Shown here one piece after another: positions 53,401-59,873 of a stretch of 64,000 nt of DNA. The stretch is from Cryomorphaceae bacterium. GTDB taxonomy: Bacteria; Bacteroidota; Bacteroidia; Flavobacteriales; ECT2AJA-044. The notes under the pieces are model-generated. The model was given only the letters and a program-made list of their open reading frames with translations. It made no database searches and was not told the DNA's origin. Position 1 is the first letter of the stretch. Each line of letters opens with the position of its first letter. The stretch spans positions 1,116,001 to 1,180,000 of the forward strand of contig CP059070.1 in assembly GCA_017798125.1 (NCBI GenBank), given 5' to 3'. The position numbers were made by a program, and so were the translations under genes.

Positions 53401-55400
53401 CCGGAAATACGGCGCAGTGTATGGCTAATGTAACGGTCCTTGATACCATCGCACCAACCCTCACGGGAAGTGATCAGTTCAGCTTTGATTCATACACGGG
53501 AGCTTGCGCAGGCGTGGCCAACTTCAGCATGCCAATGGTCGACGACAATTGCGATGCTCAATTGGTGGGTACTCCGAGCATTATGCCGGGAGACACCTTG
53601 TCTGTTGGCGTTCATACAGTGGATTACACCTATGAAGATGCATCGGGTAATACCGTATCGATGACGGTGACTATTACGGTTGTTGATGTTGAACCGCCAG
53701 TAGTGAGCTGTCCTGCGAATGATACGATCTACGCGACCAACAGTTCCGGGGCTTCATACACTCCACCAGGAGCAAATGCTACGGATAACTGTGGAATTCA
53801 GTCCGTCGATTTGACCACGGCGCCAGCACCTGGACCATTGCAGCCCGGTGTCTATACCTACGGTTATACCGCTACGGACGTGAATGGTCTGCAAGACAGC
53901 TGTACGTATACCGTGACCGTGATCGATGCGAATCCTCCACAGTTAAGCTGTCCAAATGATATGGTTCTTCCTAATGATCCAGGACAATGCGGTGCAGTAA
54001 TCGCCATGATTCCGATGCCAACCTTTGTTGGTGGCCAAGGAAGCGACTCGCTCTATCGTGCCGATGGCACTGGCCTTATGGATGGGGATCTATTCCCAGT
54101 GGGTACAACCACCATCACCTGGGTTGCGGAAGATAGCTTTGGAAATACGGATACCTGTTCATTCGACGTGACCGTCAATGACTTAGAAGCACCCGTACCT
54201 AATTTGCCTGCTGACTTTACGGTGAGTAATGACCCAGGTCAATGTGGGGCAACAGTGGTTTACGGTCCGGTTCAAGGTATTGACAATTGTACCGCGGCCG
54301 CAGATCTGATCTTTACTCTGATCAGTGGTCCAGCGTCGGGAGACTTCGTAGGAATCGGAACTCATTCGGTTGTTTATGAGGTTTGCGATTTGGCTGGAAA
54401 CTGTGTCACAGAGAACTTCGTGATCACGGTTGAAGACAACGAGGCTCCGGTCTTGACGGTACCTTCTGACATCACGGTTCAAGCAGATTCTATGGACTGC
54501 TCGGCTATCGTGAATTTCCCATACCCAACAGCTACGGACAACTGTCCGGGCGTGACCATCATTCAGACTTGTGGTCAGAACAGCGGTAGTACCTATCCGG
54601 TAGGGACTACAACGCAGTGCTATGAGGCTGTGGATGCCAGTGGAAATGTGGTTACGGGAACCTTTGATATTACCGTAGAAAGTTCCTTTACCATTGACTT
54701 AGGGCCGGATACGGTCGGATGTGGCTTTGTTCAGCTGTGGTCACCGACGGGCAATAAGTGGAACTATGTGTGGCAGGATGGCTCAGGCCTTCCTTACTAC
54801 AACATTACCCAGTCCGGATGGTACTCAGTGCAGGTGACCAATGGTCAGGGATGTGTGGCTACAGACTCCGTCTTTGTCGATATCCTTCAGCCGCAAGACA
54901 GCGTTGACTTGGGTCAAATTCCATCTTCGGTATGTTTGACCGATAATCCAGCACCATTCCCATTGAACCCGAATGGAACCTTGACCATTACCGGTCCTGG
55001 GGTGACGAACAACATACTGGACCCTGCTGCTGCAGGCTTGGGTACGCATACCTACTACTACACCTTTATTGACGCCGCGACGGGCTGCGAGACCAGCGGT
55101 AGCTGGCGTATGGATGTAGTGGATTGCACCATTGGCTTGGATGAAGGCGGATTTAAAGAAGTCCGCTTGTATCCGAACCCAACCAGCGATCATGTGACCT
55201 TGGATTGGACCATCAATGGGGCAGATCAAGTCACGATTCGCGTGATCAACGCACTCGGTCAGCTGATTTATGAAGCTGAAGCTGAACCATTTGCCCAAGA
55301 TCACGTCATAGAAGTTGGACAATGGTCCGCCGGTAACTACACCGTAGTATTGGAGCACGCGAATGCGGTCGAGCAACGCCGATTGGTGATTACTAGATAA
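41481..55400 (+). CDS. Giant T9SS-secreted surface protein with SprB repeats
   Basis: A 4639-residue secreted protein. A signal peptide ends near Ala27 (HPLVYA). A non-repetitive N-terminal region of unknown fold covers about 28-480 and is Trp/Gly/Asp-rich. Seventeen SprB-type repeats follow (about 481-1853), then 16 cadherin-like/VCBS-type units (about 1854-3909) broken up by four copies of a 108-128-residue module, six HYR-like units (about 3910-4400), and an Ig-like stretch. The type A T9SS sorting domain (4551-4639) begins LDEGGFKEVRLYPNPTSD. Comparable SprB proteins are mobile gliding adhesins in Flavobacterium. Many D-x-D-x-D loops (such as DPNGNLD) suggest calcium binding. It is monocistronic, ended by a strong terminator. 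Confidence 0.93.
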   Translation: MKALIRSFQKSLVLLFISLLVHPLVYAEGSKEANANGGPTIQLEVGRSLAGQNLGPYFGSDATQRIYVTLDNADEALYFGFDEDGSDNLWVRIMDSGGNKVWPAGTSQSIPGSGTGYIDGQSEADNGPNYPTGSAAQSSGYDAFVFSPAQAGEYYIEFNNNSGTSWSGGFGSTGELVNLWDFTVINTVTHTIQEGRLWNRSWTLRNDDGWGTPFSNETFIYTADGTVTKFWGDDFNPFAWNTFANSTGTGNTGDIEEDRKSRTGYAGTPEHKLFWNEPDINVFPNGTMPTVSTDTPVIEGCLGDYCVRARFNNAGGLGRILLDLDGPDGVYTPGTADVLLEEDVPAAGWHCFVWDGKDGLGATVSTSVSMNLSVDIIAGVTHFPTFDTECNLDGYKVERVRPQSNVPDLFWDDSEVPDPSNENPDEEELQGCTPVIAGSGCHTWTGCTNGTYGDAQTINTWWYSYIESSTFNSIPISSSIGQTTVTASDPPSCNGESDGVITVSVSGGSSPYTIVWNSGSTTTNSNTYLVTGLAAGTYNFTVTDNDGCTNNPGLTLTEPDVLNAGDDQVNVDINGQSTGSATISASGGTTPYTFVWSNGESASGVSELQITGLAAGTYTGTVTDANGCKDITSVTITERDLLEAGVDAQSPASSCTNADGSATISASGGDGSYTYTWPGGSTDNPNNSLAGGDYQVTVTDGVGAKALVDVTIGEPASPTAISGVNTDFNGSDVSCAGASDANIGVTASGGAGGYSYEWNTGSTDQDVDGLGAGEYQVTVTDAGGCTVIVGVTVTDPSSLSLDNSRVSDNNGSAVSCNGGSDATISITASGGTGSLTYGWTGPSSFSSSSEDLTGLEAGVYALTITDANGCTVKQGYTLTEPTALTFAATDVSDYNGSDISCNGADDATLGVTASGGTGVLTYAWTGPSGYSSTNQDISSLEPGTYKVTVTDANSCTTEQNFTLTEPASVTISSSDQSSNNGFGITCNGADDGAIGVTASGGTGALAYSWTGPSGYTSSNQDISNLEPGTYRVTVTDDNSCSTKQNFTVTEPTALTMTSTDASDFNGSGVSCNGASDGTLGATASGGAGTLAYSWSGPGFTSSNQDVSNLGAGVYAVTVTDDNGCELKQSFTVTEPTALSGGASATTDYSGFNVSTNGGNDGAATVTASGGTPAYSYEWSNGSNLQSPSGLSAGSYDVTITDANGCTLERTVTLTEPNNFDAGTSVTSNYNGAEISCASANDGTATVTASGGATPYTYLWENGTSTANVSGLSSGSHQVTVTDNNGYQNIQSVSLTAPSAVTASADVTSNFNGADVSCAGASDGQAGVTASGGTGAYTYLWSNSESTQTISGLSAGTYDVSVYDVNSCLGTASVTISDPVQISASASVTSSYNGSQVSCNGASDGQASVTGSGGTGGYTYLWSNSATTQMISGLAAGSYDVSVYDDNGCQATAGVTITAPTAITSGASVSSDYNGFDITCVGASDGSALVTASGGTGAYTYLWSNGQTNSTLQSVAAGIYGVTVYDVNGCTSTAQVTLSDPTALTASVGVTSGYNGQDISCNGESDASAGFTVSGGTGNFTYLWSNGQTTENLMSVGAGTYSVTATDENGCTVQGALTITEPEVLTAGASVSSNYNGRDLSCNGAADGSALVTVSGGTTGYSYSWSDGQTTATASGLSSGAYGVTITDVNGCMTYATVTLTDPPSLTSSGITTDILCFGESTGAIDLTPSGGTVALDYSYQWSTGAATQDVSNLSAGTYSVTVTDDNGCTHVNSFVLTQPAAALDVSGTYTDATSGLNNGTISATINGGVAPYFQDWSDAGSGLNRMNLAPGTYTLSVTDANGCFDEQTWVIDGNDPPVAVGLTVSTPEDTPISIPVTVNDYDIDSNIDPTTVTITGQPSNGSVSVDPVTGAVTYTPDPNFNGTDTFIYQVCDDGTPLPALCDTAIVEVIVGGINDDPVAVNDTVLNLPTGDTTLVDVLANDFDPDGDPISTFTILVPPTSGTATQIGNDIQYISTPGTSGLDSLQYAITDGLGGFDTAWVYIDVIITNLPPVAIDDMETTSVNTPVVVDVLNNDSDPNGNLDSTSVVLVSGPSNGTVVIDPVTGEITYTPNLDFEGNDTLTYAVCDTGIPIYCDTAEVVITVEPRTLTINSTSYCESDVAYLAWEVVADNFPSPGLVTITFLDNNGNPAVVYTDMPMTDTILYPGMVVDANGNPIDWPGWIFQNGQWMMADDGFQDLRPTASVVFAVNPSDTIVVSYPPATPACAATPPIPPQAVNDTLFTPINTPVSNFILLNDTAYGANIDPGSAALTIAPQNGNFFYDFTTGFFQYTPNNGFSGIDSLQYSICDDHAVPLCDTAWIYITIGAGNDMPMAVDDYDTTSANTPVTVDVLVNDTDPENNIDPTSVTITDQPSNGTASVDPVTGEITYIPDLDWTGTDTLTYQVCDTGMPILCDEAEVYITVEPRTITVNTGSACISDVAYLYWDVSADNFASPGLVTVTFVDAQGGTIASYVDQPMQDTLLWPGMVVDANGNPTDWPGWVYTNGTWVQTSDGFEDTRPVATILFTVNPTDTLFVSYPPATPACAAAPPTGPTATLDNAMTTVGMPVDISVLANDIPGSAPLDSATYVELTAPMNGTASYDPATGELTYTPNPGFTGLDSLEYQICDQNTPSLCSTAWVMIDVTDAPNMPPVAVNDSASTPQGSPVTIDAPSNDSDPDGAVDETTVVITNSPDNGSATVDPITGEITYTPGVGFAGTDSLQYSICDNGNPTLCDTAWVYIDVEGPTGPVANMDTATTSWSTPVDIDLPANDFGTSNPLDLTSVTVLDGPNNGVYSLDPNTGVLTYVADSGFVGVDTITYLICDQGNPALCDTAIAVVTVEEREFVILYADSFCADNVPYVTYSVQVVNFPPPPTITLYWMDSLDVIVQVDSGLPYTGIVPWAGVVLDNNGNCVDWPGWELINGQWLPANDGFGATAPAANLIVSVNPTDTINIPYPPASATCQAIPFSNPIAVNDTVGVNEDTPVTIDVIATDIPDGAFFDSTSVAIIQGPWEGTATVDPVTGEVIYTPGPNFFGPDSLQYVICDQNAVPLCDTAWVYVFFVFPVNDPPVAVDDYTGTPPNTPVDIDVLSNDYDVDNDLDTNSMVINTPPANGMVTIDYTTGLHTYTPDPGFSGLDTYVYTVCEDTVPALCDTATVYVLVDVNGVSIMLPPDAVNDTASTPEDTPVVIDIPNNDTDPNGHLDSTSVAILMPPTGGTVVVDTLNGSITYIPDPNFDGPDSLQYVICTDPPAPTPSQCDTAWVYIDVIPENDPPVAVNDTTFTNPGQIVGVPVVNNDYDVDGNIDNSTLMVITDPTAGSYFVDPGSGVIAYTPNGTFTGVDSLQYVVCDDGSPLPSACDTAWVYVTVQGSPNIPDVNLPPVAINDTATTNIDTPVTIHLTGNDSDPDGIIVPATISVLQQPSNGSVAVSSSTGEAIYTPAPGFVGTDSLLYQVCDNDGLCDTAWVYVTVEDVPANQPPVAVVNYAATGLNTSVPINVLVNDYDPEGYPLDSTSVTIVDFPNNGSVTVDPNTGWLNYTPDPNFSGWDSIIYQVCDFGIPSPVECDTAYAIVYIYPNIIPIDPPVAVNDTMSTTPGDSVSIVVVNNDSDPNNEVITVIQELTPPSNGSSYWNGNELVYTPDSSFSGTDSLQYVIVNESGGTDTAWVYITVDPSLSAVVDSYCDMDVPYFQWDATLLGLPNTTTSVYIYDAFGVAVDTLQNQPLMGSSLWPGYEALPNGIVNYPAANLRPIQVQFEVNPTSPMYTVAYPSATPACYPDNQPPVAVNDTVSTTDTASVVISILPNDDDPEGYLDSTSVTIVTPPDSGTVVVNPDGTITYTPTACFVGVDSLVYEVCDSWSPTQCAQATVYVNVTELTPPTAVCQDVTLYLNDQGWAYLAPGMIDGGSFDACGPVTTIAQPDSFFCADIGVQQATLTVTDEAGNTAQCMANVTVLDTIAPTLTGSDQFSFDSYTGACAGVANFSMPMVDDNCDAQLVGTPSIMPGDTLSVGVHTVDYTYEDASGNTVSMTVTITVVDVEPPVVSCPANDTIYATNSSGASYTPPGANATDNCGIQSVDLTTAPAPGPLQPGVYTYGYTATDVNGLQDSCTYTVTVIDANPPQLSCPNDMVLPNDPGQCGAVIAMIPMPTFVGGQGSDSLYRADGTGLMDGDLFPVGTTTITWVAEDSFGNTDTCSFDVTVNDLEAPVPNLPADFTVSNDPGQCGATVVYGPVQGIDNCTAAADLIFTLISGPASGDFVGIGTHSVVYEVCDLAGNCVTENFVITVEDNEAPVLTVPSDITVQADSMDCSAIVNFPYPTATDNCPGVTIIQTCGQNSGSTYPVGTTTQCYEAVDASGNVVTGTFDITVESSFTIDLGPDTVGCGFVQLWSPTGNKWNYVWQDGSGLPYYNITQSGWYSVQVTNGQGCVATDSVFVDILQPQDSVDLGQIPSSVCLTDNPAPFPLNPNGTLTITGPGVTNNILDPAAAGLGTHTYYYTFIDAATGCETSGSWRMDVVDCTIGLDEGGFKEVRLYPNPTSDHVTLDWTINGADQVTIRVINALGQLIYEAEAEPFAQDHVIEVGQWSAGNYTVVLEHANAVEQRRLVITR
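42921..47039 (+). repeat. Seventeen SprB-type repeats
   Basis: About 80-residue units with the core S-C-N-G-x-S-D-G...T-A-S-G-G-T-G-x-Y-x-Y-x-W-S-N-G...L-x-A-G-x-Y-x-V-T-V-T-D-x-N-G-C, matching the SprB repeat of gliding adhesins. Units 4-15 are most alike and share the linker Y/F-N-G. Units 5-8 have W-T/S-G-P in place of W-S-N-G, implying a local block expansion. The last two units are diverged and mark the domain edge. Confidence 0.9.
47040..53207 (+). repeat. Sixteen cadherin-like / VCBS-type units
   Basis: Units of about 95-100 residues start P-P-V-A-V-N-D-T and contain T-P-V-x-I-D-V-L-x-N-D-x-D-P-x-G...S-N-G-T-V...D-P-x-T-G-x-I-T-Y-T-P-D-P-x-F-x-G-x-D-S-L-Q-Y-x-I-C-D. This is the tandem Big_9/cadherin-like pattern of long calcium-stiffened adhesin stalks. 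Four insert modules interrupt the series after units 3, 5, 8 and 15. Confidence 0.88.
47907..52920 (+). repeat. Four copies of a recurring insert module (A-D)
   Basis: Module A lies at 47907-48287, B at 48864-49244, C at 50115-50498 and D at 52596-52919. Each opens with an E-x-R or equivalent strand, then Cys-x(2-3)-V/M-x-Y-x-x-W/Y. A to C share W/Y-P/A-G-x-V-V/L-D-x-N-G-N...D-W-P-G-W...N-G-x-W and V-N-P-T/S-D-T-x-x-x-x-Y-P-P-A; A, B and D end T-P-A-C. D is shorter and lacks the D-W-P-G-W part. The paired Cys residues could form a disulfide. I do not recognise this domain. Confidence 0.8.
53208..54683 (+). repeat. Six HYR-like domains
   Basis: Units of about 80 residues have the hyalin-repeat pattern: P-P-x-x-S/T-C-P at the start, A-T-D-N-C in the middle, and G-x-x-x-V-x-Y-x-x-x-D-x-x-G-N-x-x-x-C-x-x-x-V-T-V at the end. 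HYR domains are Ig-fold adhesion modules common near the C-terminus of T9SS cargo. Confidence 0.85.
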
Positions 55401-55436
55401 TTCGCGCTATGTGAACGAAACCCGCAATGGTTTTGG

Positions 55437-55467
55437 AGCCCTCGCTTTTTGGCGGGGGCTTTTTTTT
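55437..55467 (+). terminator. Rho-independent terminator after the giant protein
   Basis: The stem AGCCCTCGC / GCGGGGGCT (55437-55445 and 55452-55460, with one T-G wobble) closes a six-base loop and is followed by seven T. It lies 36 bp past the stop of the giant protein and 12 bp before the ATG of the first kinase. It rules out the upstream GTG at 55411 as the kinase start. Confidence 0.9.
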
Positions 55468-55479
55468 ATCTTGAGCGTG

Positions 55480-57342
55480 ATGAAACTTCGACTGCTCATT
55501 TGCATGCTGGCCTCGGCAGCGCTCACTTATGCGCAACGGGCAGATTCTTTTGATCAGCGAGTCCGTCAAACCCACTTGAATCCGACAGGGGAGACGGGAA
55601 TGGAACCCTTGAGTGACCCCAACGACAGCTACTTCCGTTCGCTGGCCTATTTCCTCCAGGGAGATTTTTCTCGTTCCAATCAATGGCTGGATTCTGTGGC
55701 CCTCCACGGGCCGATGTCCGACGAGCACATCAGTAGATATTACCTGCTTCGCGGTCGGGTGAATCGTTTAGTTGGCGACAACCTAGGTGCCGTAACCATG
55801 TTTGACTCCGCGCTCATCGTCAGCCAGCGAAATCAGAGCGACGCAGACATCTTCCGTGTATATGTAGACTTATTGGAGCACTGCCGAGCCTTAATCATGT
55901 TTGAAGAAGGGGAGGTCTACAAAGACCAACTGAACAAACTGGCCAATAACTCTCGAATCCCACCGGATTTGCTGGCTCGATACATGCACCGCAAGGCAGC
56001 CTACTTGATTGAGGCTATTGACTCAACCGATATCATTCCGGGGCTACTGCAAAAGTGCATGGCCTATTGCCAAGTGCACGACCTTCCTTGGCATGAGGCT
56101 ACCGCTGCTCAAGACTATGGGTATACCCTGCATTACCGAAAAGCGCCCGGCTCACTGACCTATTATGAGCGGGCAGAAGCGATTTGGTCTGAGCTTGGCT
56201 ACCGAAGAGATCTTTCCCAAGTTCGCTTCAATATCGCACGGGCCTATTCGGATGAGGGTCGGTATCAAGAAGCCCTAGATAAGTTGGAAGTCGTATTGCG
56301 CGATGCAGTGAGTTATGGATGGAAGGTACCAGAAGCAGATGTTTGGCGAATTCGGTCCGAAGTATATCAGAAACAAGGAAACCCGAATGAGGCACTTGAG
56401 GCCTATCGGGTGTATCACGATCGCTACACCCACATTTTGGCCGATCGAATCGACGATCAGGTAGCCGAGATGATGGCGAAGATTGGAGCTCAGACTACTC
56501 GGAACGACCTTCTTCGCACCGAAAACGCTATGCTCACTACACAGGAAAAACTAGAAGCGGAATCCAACCGTCGTCAGCTTTTCTTACTGCTGACCGTAAG
56601 CTTAGCCATCATTTTAGGAAGCCTCTACGTATTCTATCAGCGATCCCGTCAAGCCAATACCATGCTGCGGAGCCAGCAAGAGGTCATCGAGTCCACGAAC
56701 AGGAAACTAGAAATGACCCTGGATCAGAAAAATCACCTGTATCGAGAACTACACCACCGCGTCAAGAACAACTTGACCACGCTTTCGGGCTTGCTGTATA
56801 TGCAGAGCCGAAATTTGGATAGCGAGGAGGCCAAGAAAGCGCTTTCCGAGGCTCGGGGCAGAATCCAATCCATGTCCTTGATCCACCAAGGACTGTATCA
56901 GCGGGACGATGAGGTGCAAGTCAAGTTATCGACCTACCTAGAAGAGCTCCTCCCGAATTTGTTGAGTTCTTTTTCAAGCGAATCTCAAGGCGTGGATTGG
57001 TCCATAGACTGCGATGATATTGAGCTCGAAATTGAAAAGGCGATGTCCCTCGCTATGATTGTCAATGAGCTTGTGACCAATTCATTTAAATATGCCTTTA
57101 AAGATGTGATAAATGGAGAGCTTCGAGTCACGGGAAAGAAGCTTCATCCGGGATGGATGGTAAGTGTCCAAGACAATGGTCCGGGTATGCCCGCGGGCTA
57201 CGATTGGAACAGCTCCAAATCCTTAGGCCTGCGCTTGGTTAAAATTCTCGTTGAAGAAATGGGCGCTCAATTTAGTTACACCTATTTAGACCAACGTGCC
57301 CGATTCAGTATTGTATTTGAAGGAGAGGAAGATGAGGCTTAG
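55480..57342 (+). CDS. Periplasmic-TPR sensor histidine kinase (HisKA_2 type), copy 1
   Basis: A 620-residue membrane histidine kinase. It has a signal peptide (MKLRLLICMLASAALTYA), a periplasmic region of TPR-like helical repeats (about 25-360), one membrane helix (LFLLLTVSLAIILGSLYVFY) and a HisKA_2-type dimerisation domain with ELHHRVKNNLTTLSGLLYMQSR (His425/His426). It ends in a HATPase with VNELVTNSFKYAF and DNGPGMPAGY. The ATG at 55480 follows the terminator at 55437-55467; no clear promoter was identified in the 12 bp between. It is followed by a close paralogue overlapping 11 bp. The stimulus is unknown. Confidence 0.9.
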   Translation: MKLRLLICMLASAALTYAQRADSFDQRVRQTHLNPTGETGMEPLSDPNDSYFRSLAYFLQGDFSRSNQWLDSVALHGPMSDEHISRYYLLRGRVNRLVGDNLGAVTMFDSALIVSQRNQSDADIFRVYVDLLEHCRALIMFEEGEVYKDQLNKLANNSRIPPDLLARYMHRKAAYLIEAIDSTDIIPGLLQKCMAYCQVHDLPWHEATAAQDYGYTLHYRKAPGSLTYYERAEAIWSELGYRRDLSQVRFNIARAYSDEGRYQEALDKLEVVLRDAVSYGWKVPEADVWRIRSEVYQKQGNPNEALEAYRVYHDRYTHILADRIDDQVAEMMAKIGAQTTRNDLLRTENAMLTTQEKLEAESNRRQLFLLLTVSLAIILGSLYVFYQRSRQANTMLRSQQEVIESTNRKLEMTLDQKNHLYRELHHRVKNNLTTLSGLLYMQSRNLDSEEAKKALSEARGRIQSMSLIHQGLYQRDDEVQVKLSTYLEELLPNLLSSFSSESQGVDWSIDCDDIELEIEKAMSLAMIVNELVTNSFKYAFKDVINGELRVTGKKLHPGWMVSVQDNGPGMPAGYDWNSSKSLGLRLVKILVEEMGAQFSYTYLDQRARFSIVFEGEEDEA

Positions 57343-59197
57343 ACTTTTGGCATTTGCATTGTTGATCTTTACTGCTGGGTTTGCTCAGGATGACGCCTTT
57401 GAGCAGCGCTTCGTACAAACTCATTTTACACCCGAAATCGAAACGTTGAATGAAGTCATTTCTAGTCCTGAAGACTACTACTTCAAATCACTGGCGAACT
57501 TTTTAATCGGGGATTTTCGGCTTTCGGAATACTGGCTAGATTCTTTGGCCCTTCACGGGCCGATGAAAGGCGCACGACAAGGGCGTTACTACCTCCTTCG
57601 TGGTCGTGTCCACCGCCTTCGCGGGGATAACCTTAATGCCGTCCATATGTTTGACTCGGCGTTGGTTACCTACGAGGCCTTAAAGGACAAAGAGGGGGTC
57701 TTCAGGGTATACGTAGACATGCTGGAACACTGCCGCTCAAGTGGCGTGTACGAAGAGGCCTTTGTCTATTTAGATCGACTCAATGCCATGTCTTCGGATC
57801 CTTCGATTTCACCGAGTTTAAGGGCTCGGTTCCTCCATCGAAAATCCGCGCTTTTCATCGAGGCCGCCTATGATTCCATAGATGCAGCTACCGGTCATTT
57901 AGTTGAGTGTATTCAGTTGTGCAGAGAAAACAACGTTCCCTGGCATGAGGCCACCGCATTGGTTGACTTGGGCTATATCAATCACAATTGGGACGGAGAG
58001 AACCCCATGCCCTATTACCAAAGGGCTAAGAAAATTCGAACCGATTTGGGACATTGGCGTGATTTAGCACAGGTCCGTTTCCAAATCGCTCGTCTTTATT
58101 CAGGTACTGGGCGCTTTGACCTTGCCTTGGCTGAAATCGAAGCGATGGAAATGGACGCCATTCGCTATCAATGGCCCATTCCTCAAGCGGATGTTTTTAA
58201 GCTAAAAGCTCAGGTGTACTATGATCAAGGTCAATACAAGGAATCTACAGAAACCTACTGGGCTTATCACGAATTGTACTGTGACCTTCTTGAGCAGCAA
58301 ATTGATGAGCAAATTGCGGAGACCATGGCAAAAGTCGGTGCTGAATCTGCCCGAAACGACCTATTGCGGGCAGAAAACGCTATGCTGGTAGCGGAAGAGC
58401 GACTTGAGATGGAGTCCAACCGAAAACGGCTGCTCATACTTTTGTCCATGAGCCTGATCATCATTCTGAGTAGCCTATTCCTGTTTTATCGACGATCGCG
58501 TCTGGCCAATATCATGCTGCGCGATCAACAAGCGGTCATTGAATCTACTAACCGCAAGCTCGAGATGACCTTGGAACAGAAGAATCACCTCTACCGAGAA
58601 TTGCACCACCGCGTCAAAAATAACCTGACCACTCTATCAGGCTTGCTATATCTACAAAGTAGGAACCTCGAATCGGACGAAGCGAAAAAAGCGCTCGGAG
58701 AGGCGAGGGGCCGAATTCAGTCCATGTCCCTCATTCACCAAGGACTCTATGAGCGCGATGAGGAGGTACAAGTGAAGCTATCTGGGTATTTGGAAGAGCT
58801 TTTGCCCAACCTGCTGAGCTCCTTTGCCCAAAAGGCAGAAGGGGTGAGTTGGTCCATAGACTGTGCGGAGATTGAACTGGATATCGAGAAAGCCATGTCA
58901 TTAGCTATGGTAGTGAATGAATTGGTCACCAATTCTTTTAAGTATGCTTTTAACGATACGGATACAGGCGAACTAAGAATTATCGGGAAGCTAATTGGAA
59001 AGGACGGTTGGATTTTGTCCGTGCAAGACAATGGCCCCGGTATGCCCGAGGGATATGACTGGAAGAATTCGAGGTCCTTGGGGTTAAGACTGGTCAATAT
59101 CCTGGTTGAGGAAATGGGTGCGAGCTTTAGCTACGGTTATTTTAGCGGATTTTCCGATTTTAGTATCGTGTTTCAAGAGGTGGATGATGAAGCATAG
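57332..59197 (+). CDS. Periplasmic-TPR sensor histidine kinase (HisKA_2 type), copy 2
   Basis: A 621-residue paralogue of the preceding kinase with the same layout: signal peptide ending TAGFAQ, TPR-like sensor, one membrane helix, ELHHRVKNNLTTLSGLLYLQ with the phosphoacceptor pair again at 425/426, and a HATPase with DNGPGMPEGY. Kinase cores are nearly identical between the copies, while the sensor parts differ much more, the pattern of duplication followed by sensor divergence. The ATG at 57332 lies in the last codons of copy 1; the frame upstream only reads through it. The response regulator gene starts before its stop, so all three are co-translated. Confidence 0.9.
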   Translation: MRLRLLAFALLIFTAGFAQDDAFEQRFVQTHFTPEIETLNEVISSPEDYYFKSLANFLIGDFRLSEYWLDSLALHGPMKGARQGRYYLLRGRVHRLRGDNLNAVHMFDSALVTYEALKDKEGVFRVYVDMLEHCRSSGVYEEAFVYLDRLNAMSSDPSISPSLRARFLHRKSALFIEAAYDSIDAATGHLVECIQLCRENNVPWHEATALVDLGYINHNWDGENPMPYYQRAKKIRTDLGHWRDLAQVRFQIARLYSGTGRFDLALAEIEAMEMDAIRYQWPIPQADVFKLKAQVYYDQGQYKESTETYWAYHELYCDLLEQQIDEQIAETMAKVGAESARNDLLRAENAMLVAEERLEMESNRKRLLILLSMSLIIILSSLFLFYRRSRLANIMLRDQQAVIESTNRKLEMTLEQKNHLYRELHHRVKNNLTTLSGLLYLQSRNLESDEAKKALGEARGRIQSMSLIHQGLYERDEEVQVKLSGYLEELLPNLLSSFAQKAEGVSWSIDCAEIELDIEKAMSLAMVVNELVTNSFKYAFNDTDTGELRIIGKLIGKDGWILSVQDNGPGMPEGYDWKNSRSLGLRLVNILVEEMGASFSYGYFSGFSDFSIVFQEVDDEA

Positions 59198-59873
59198 AGT
59201 ATTCATTGTAGATGACGAACGTATTGTTGCCGAAACGGTAGCTGCCATGGTCGAAGATATGGGCCATGAAGTGGTGGGTATGGCGCATACTTTAGCATCG
59301 GCCCGTGAGGGCCTAAACCAATGCGAATGTGACCTCGCCATTCTCGATATAAACCTCAAACTCGGATCCGAGGGCATCAAACTCGGCGAACAATTGAGCG
59401 AGAGTGGGGTCCCGTTTTTCTTTGTGACCAGCTATTCAGATATGAGTACCGTGGAAGCGGCTAAAAAGGTGCGCCCTGGAGCATATGTGGTTAAACCATT
59501 CACAGAACAAGACCTATACGTGGCCATTGAGATGACCATGATGCGTGCTTCGAGTGGAATTGAGCGCGGAGTATCGGTCCGAAAAGGAAATGCACACGCC
59601 CGCATCCCCCTGCAGGATATTCGCTACATGAAAGCGGAAAACATATACGTGGAGCTGTACACACGCGATAAGGTATGGTTGAAGCGAAGTTCCCTTAAGG
59701 AACTTCTTCAACGCATCGAAGATGAGCATTTCATCCAGACTCACCGGTCCTATGCTATTAATACTAAAGCAGTTACGGGATATTCTTCTAATGAGGTTCG
59801 CATAGGTGATGAAGTCATCCCTCTTTCTCGGAGCCACCGAGATGAGGTGATTGATGCCCTTTCCGGCATCTAA
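59187..59873 (+). CDS. LytTR-type response regulator
   Basis: A 228-residue regulator. The receiver domain (about 1-120) has the acidic pair FIVDDE, phosphoacceptor Asp54 in AILDINLK, Thr/Ser in FVTSYSD and Lys103 in VVKPF. The C-terminal LytTR DNA-binding domain (about 128-225) shows IRYMKAENIYVELYT, LKELLQRIEDEHFIQTHRSYAIN and VIPLSRSHRDEV. The start is ATG 59187, with ATG 59184 an equal alternative; both overlap kinase 2. It presumably receives phosphate from one or both kinases. LytTR proteins often control surface or adhesion genes, and large adhesins flank this operon on both sides. Confidence 0.92.
   Translation: MKHRVFIVDDERIVAETVAAMVEDMGHEVVGMAHTLASAREGLNQCECDLAILDINLKLGSEGIKLGEQLSESGVPFFFVTSYSDMSTVEAAKKVRPGAYVVKPFTEQDLYVAIEMTMMRASSGIERGVSVRKGNAHARIPLQDIRYMKAENIYVELYTRDKVWLKRSSLKELLQRIEDEHFIQTHRSYAINTKAVTGYSSNEVRIGDEVIPLSRSHRDEVIDALSGI

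Noticed and set aside
55411-55479. GTG start at 55411 for the first kinase
   Set aside because: It would place a strong intrinsic terminator inside the coding region and add residues before a clean signal peptide.
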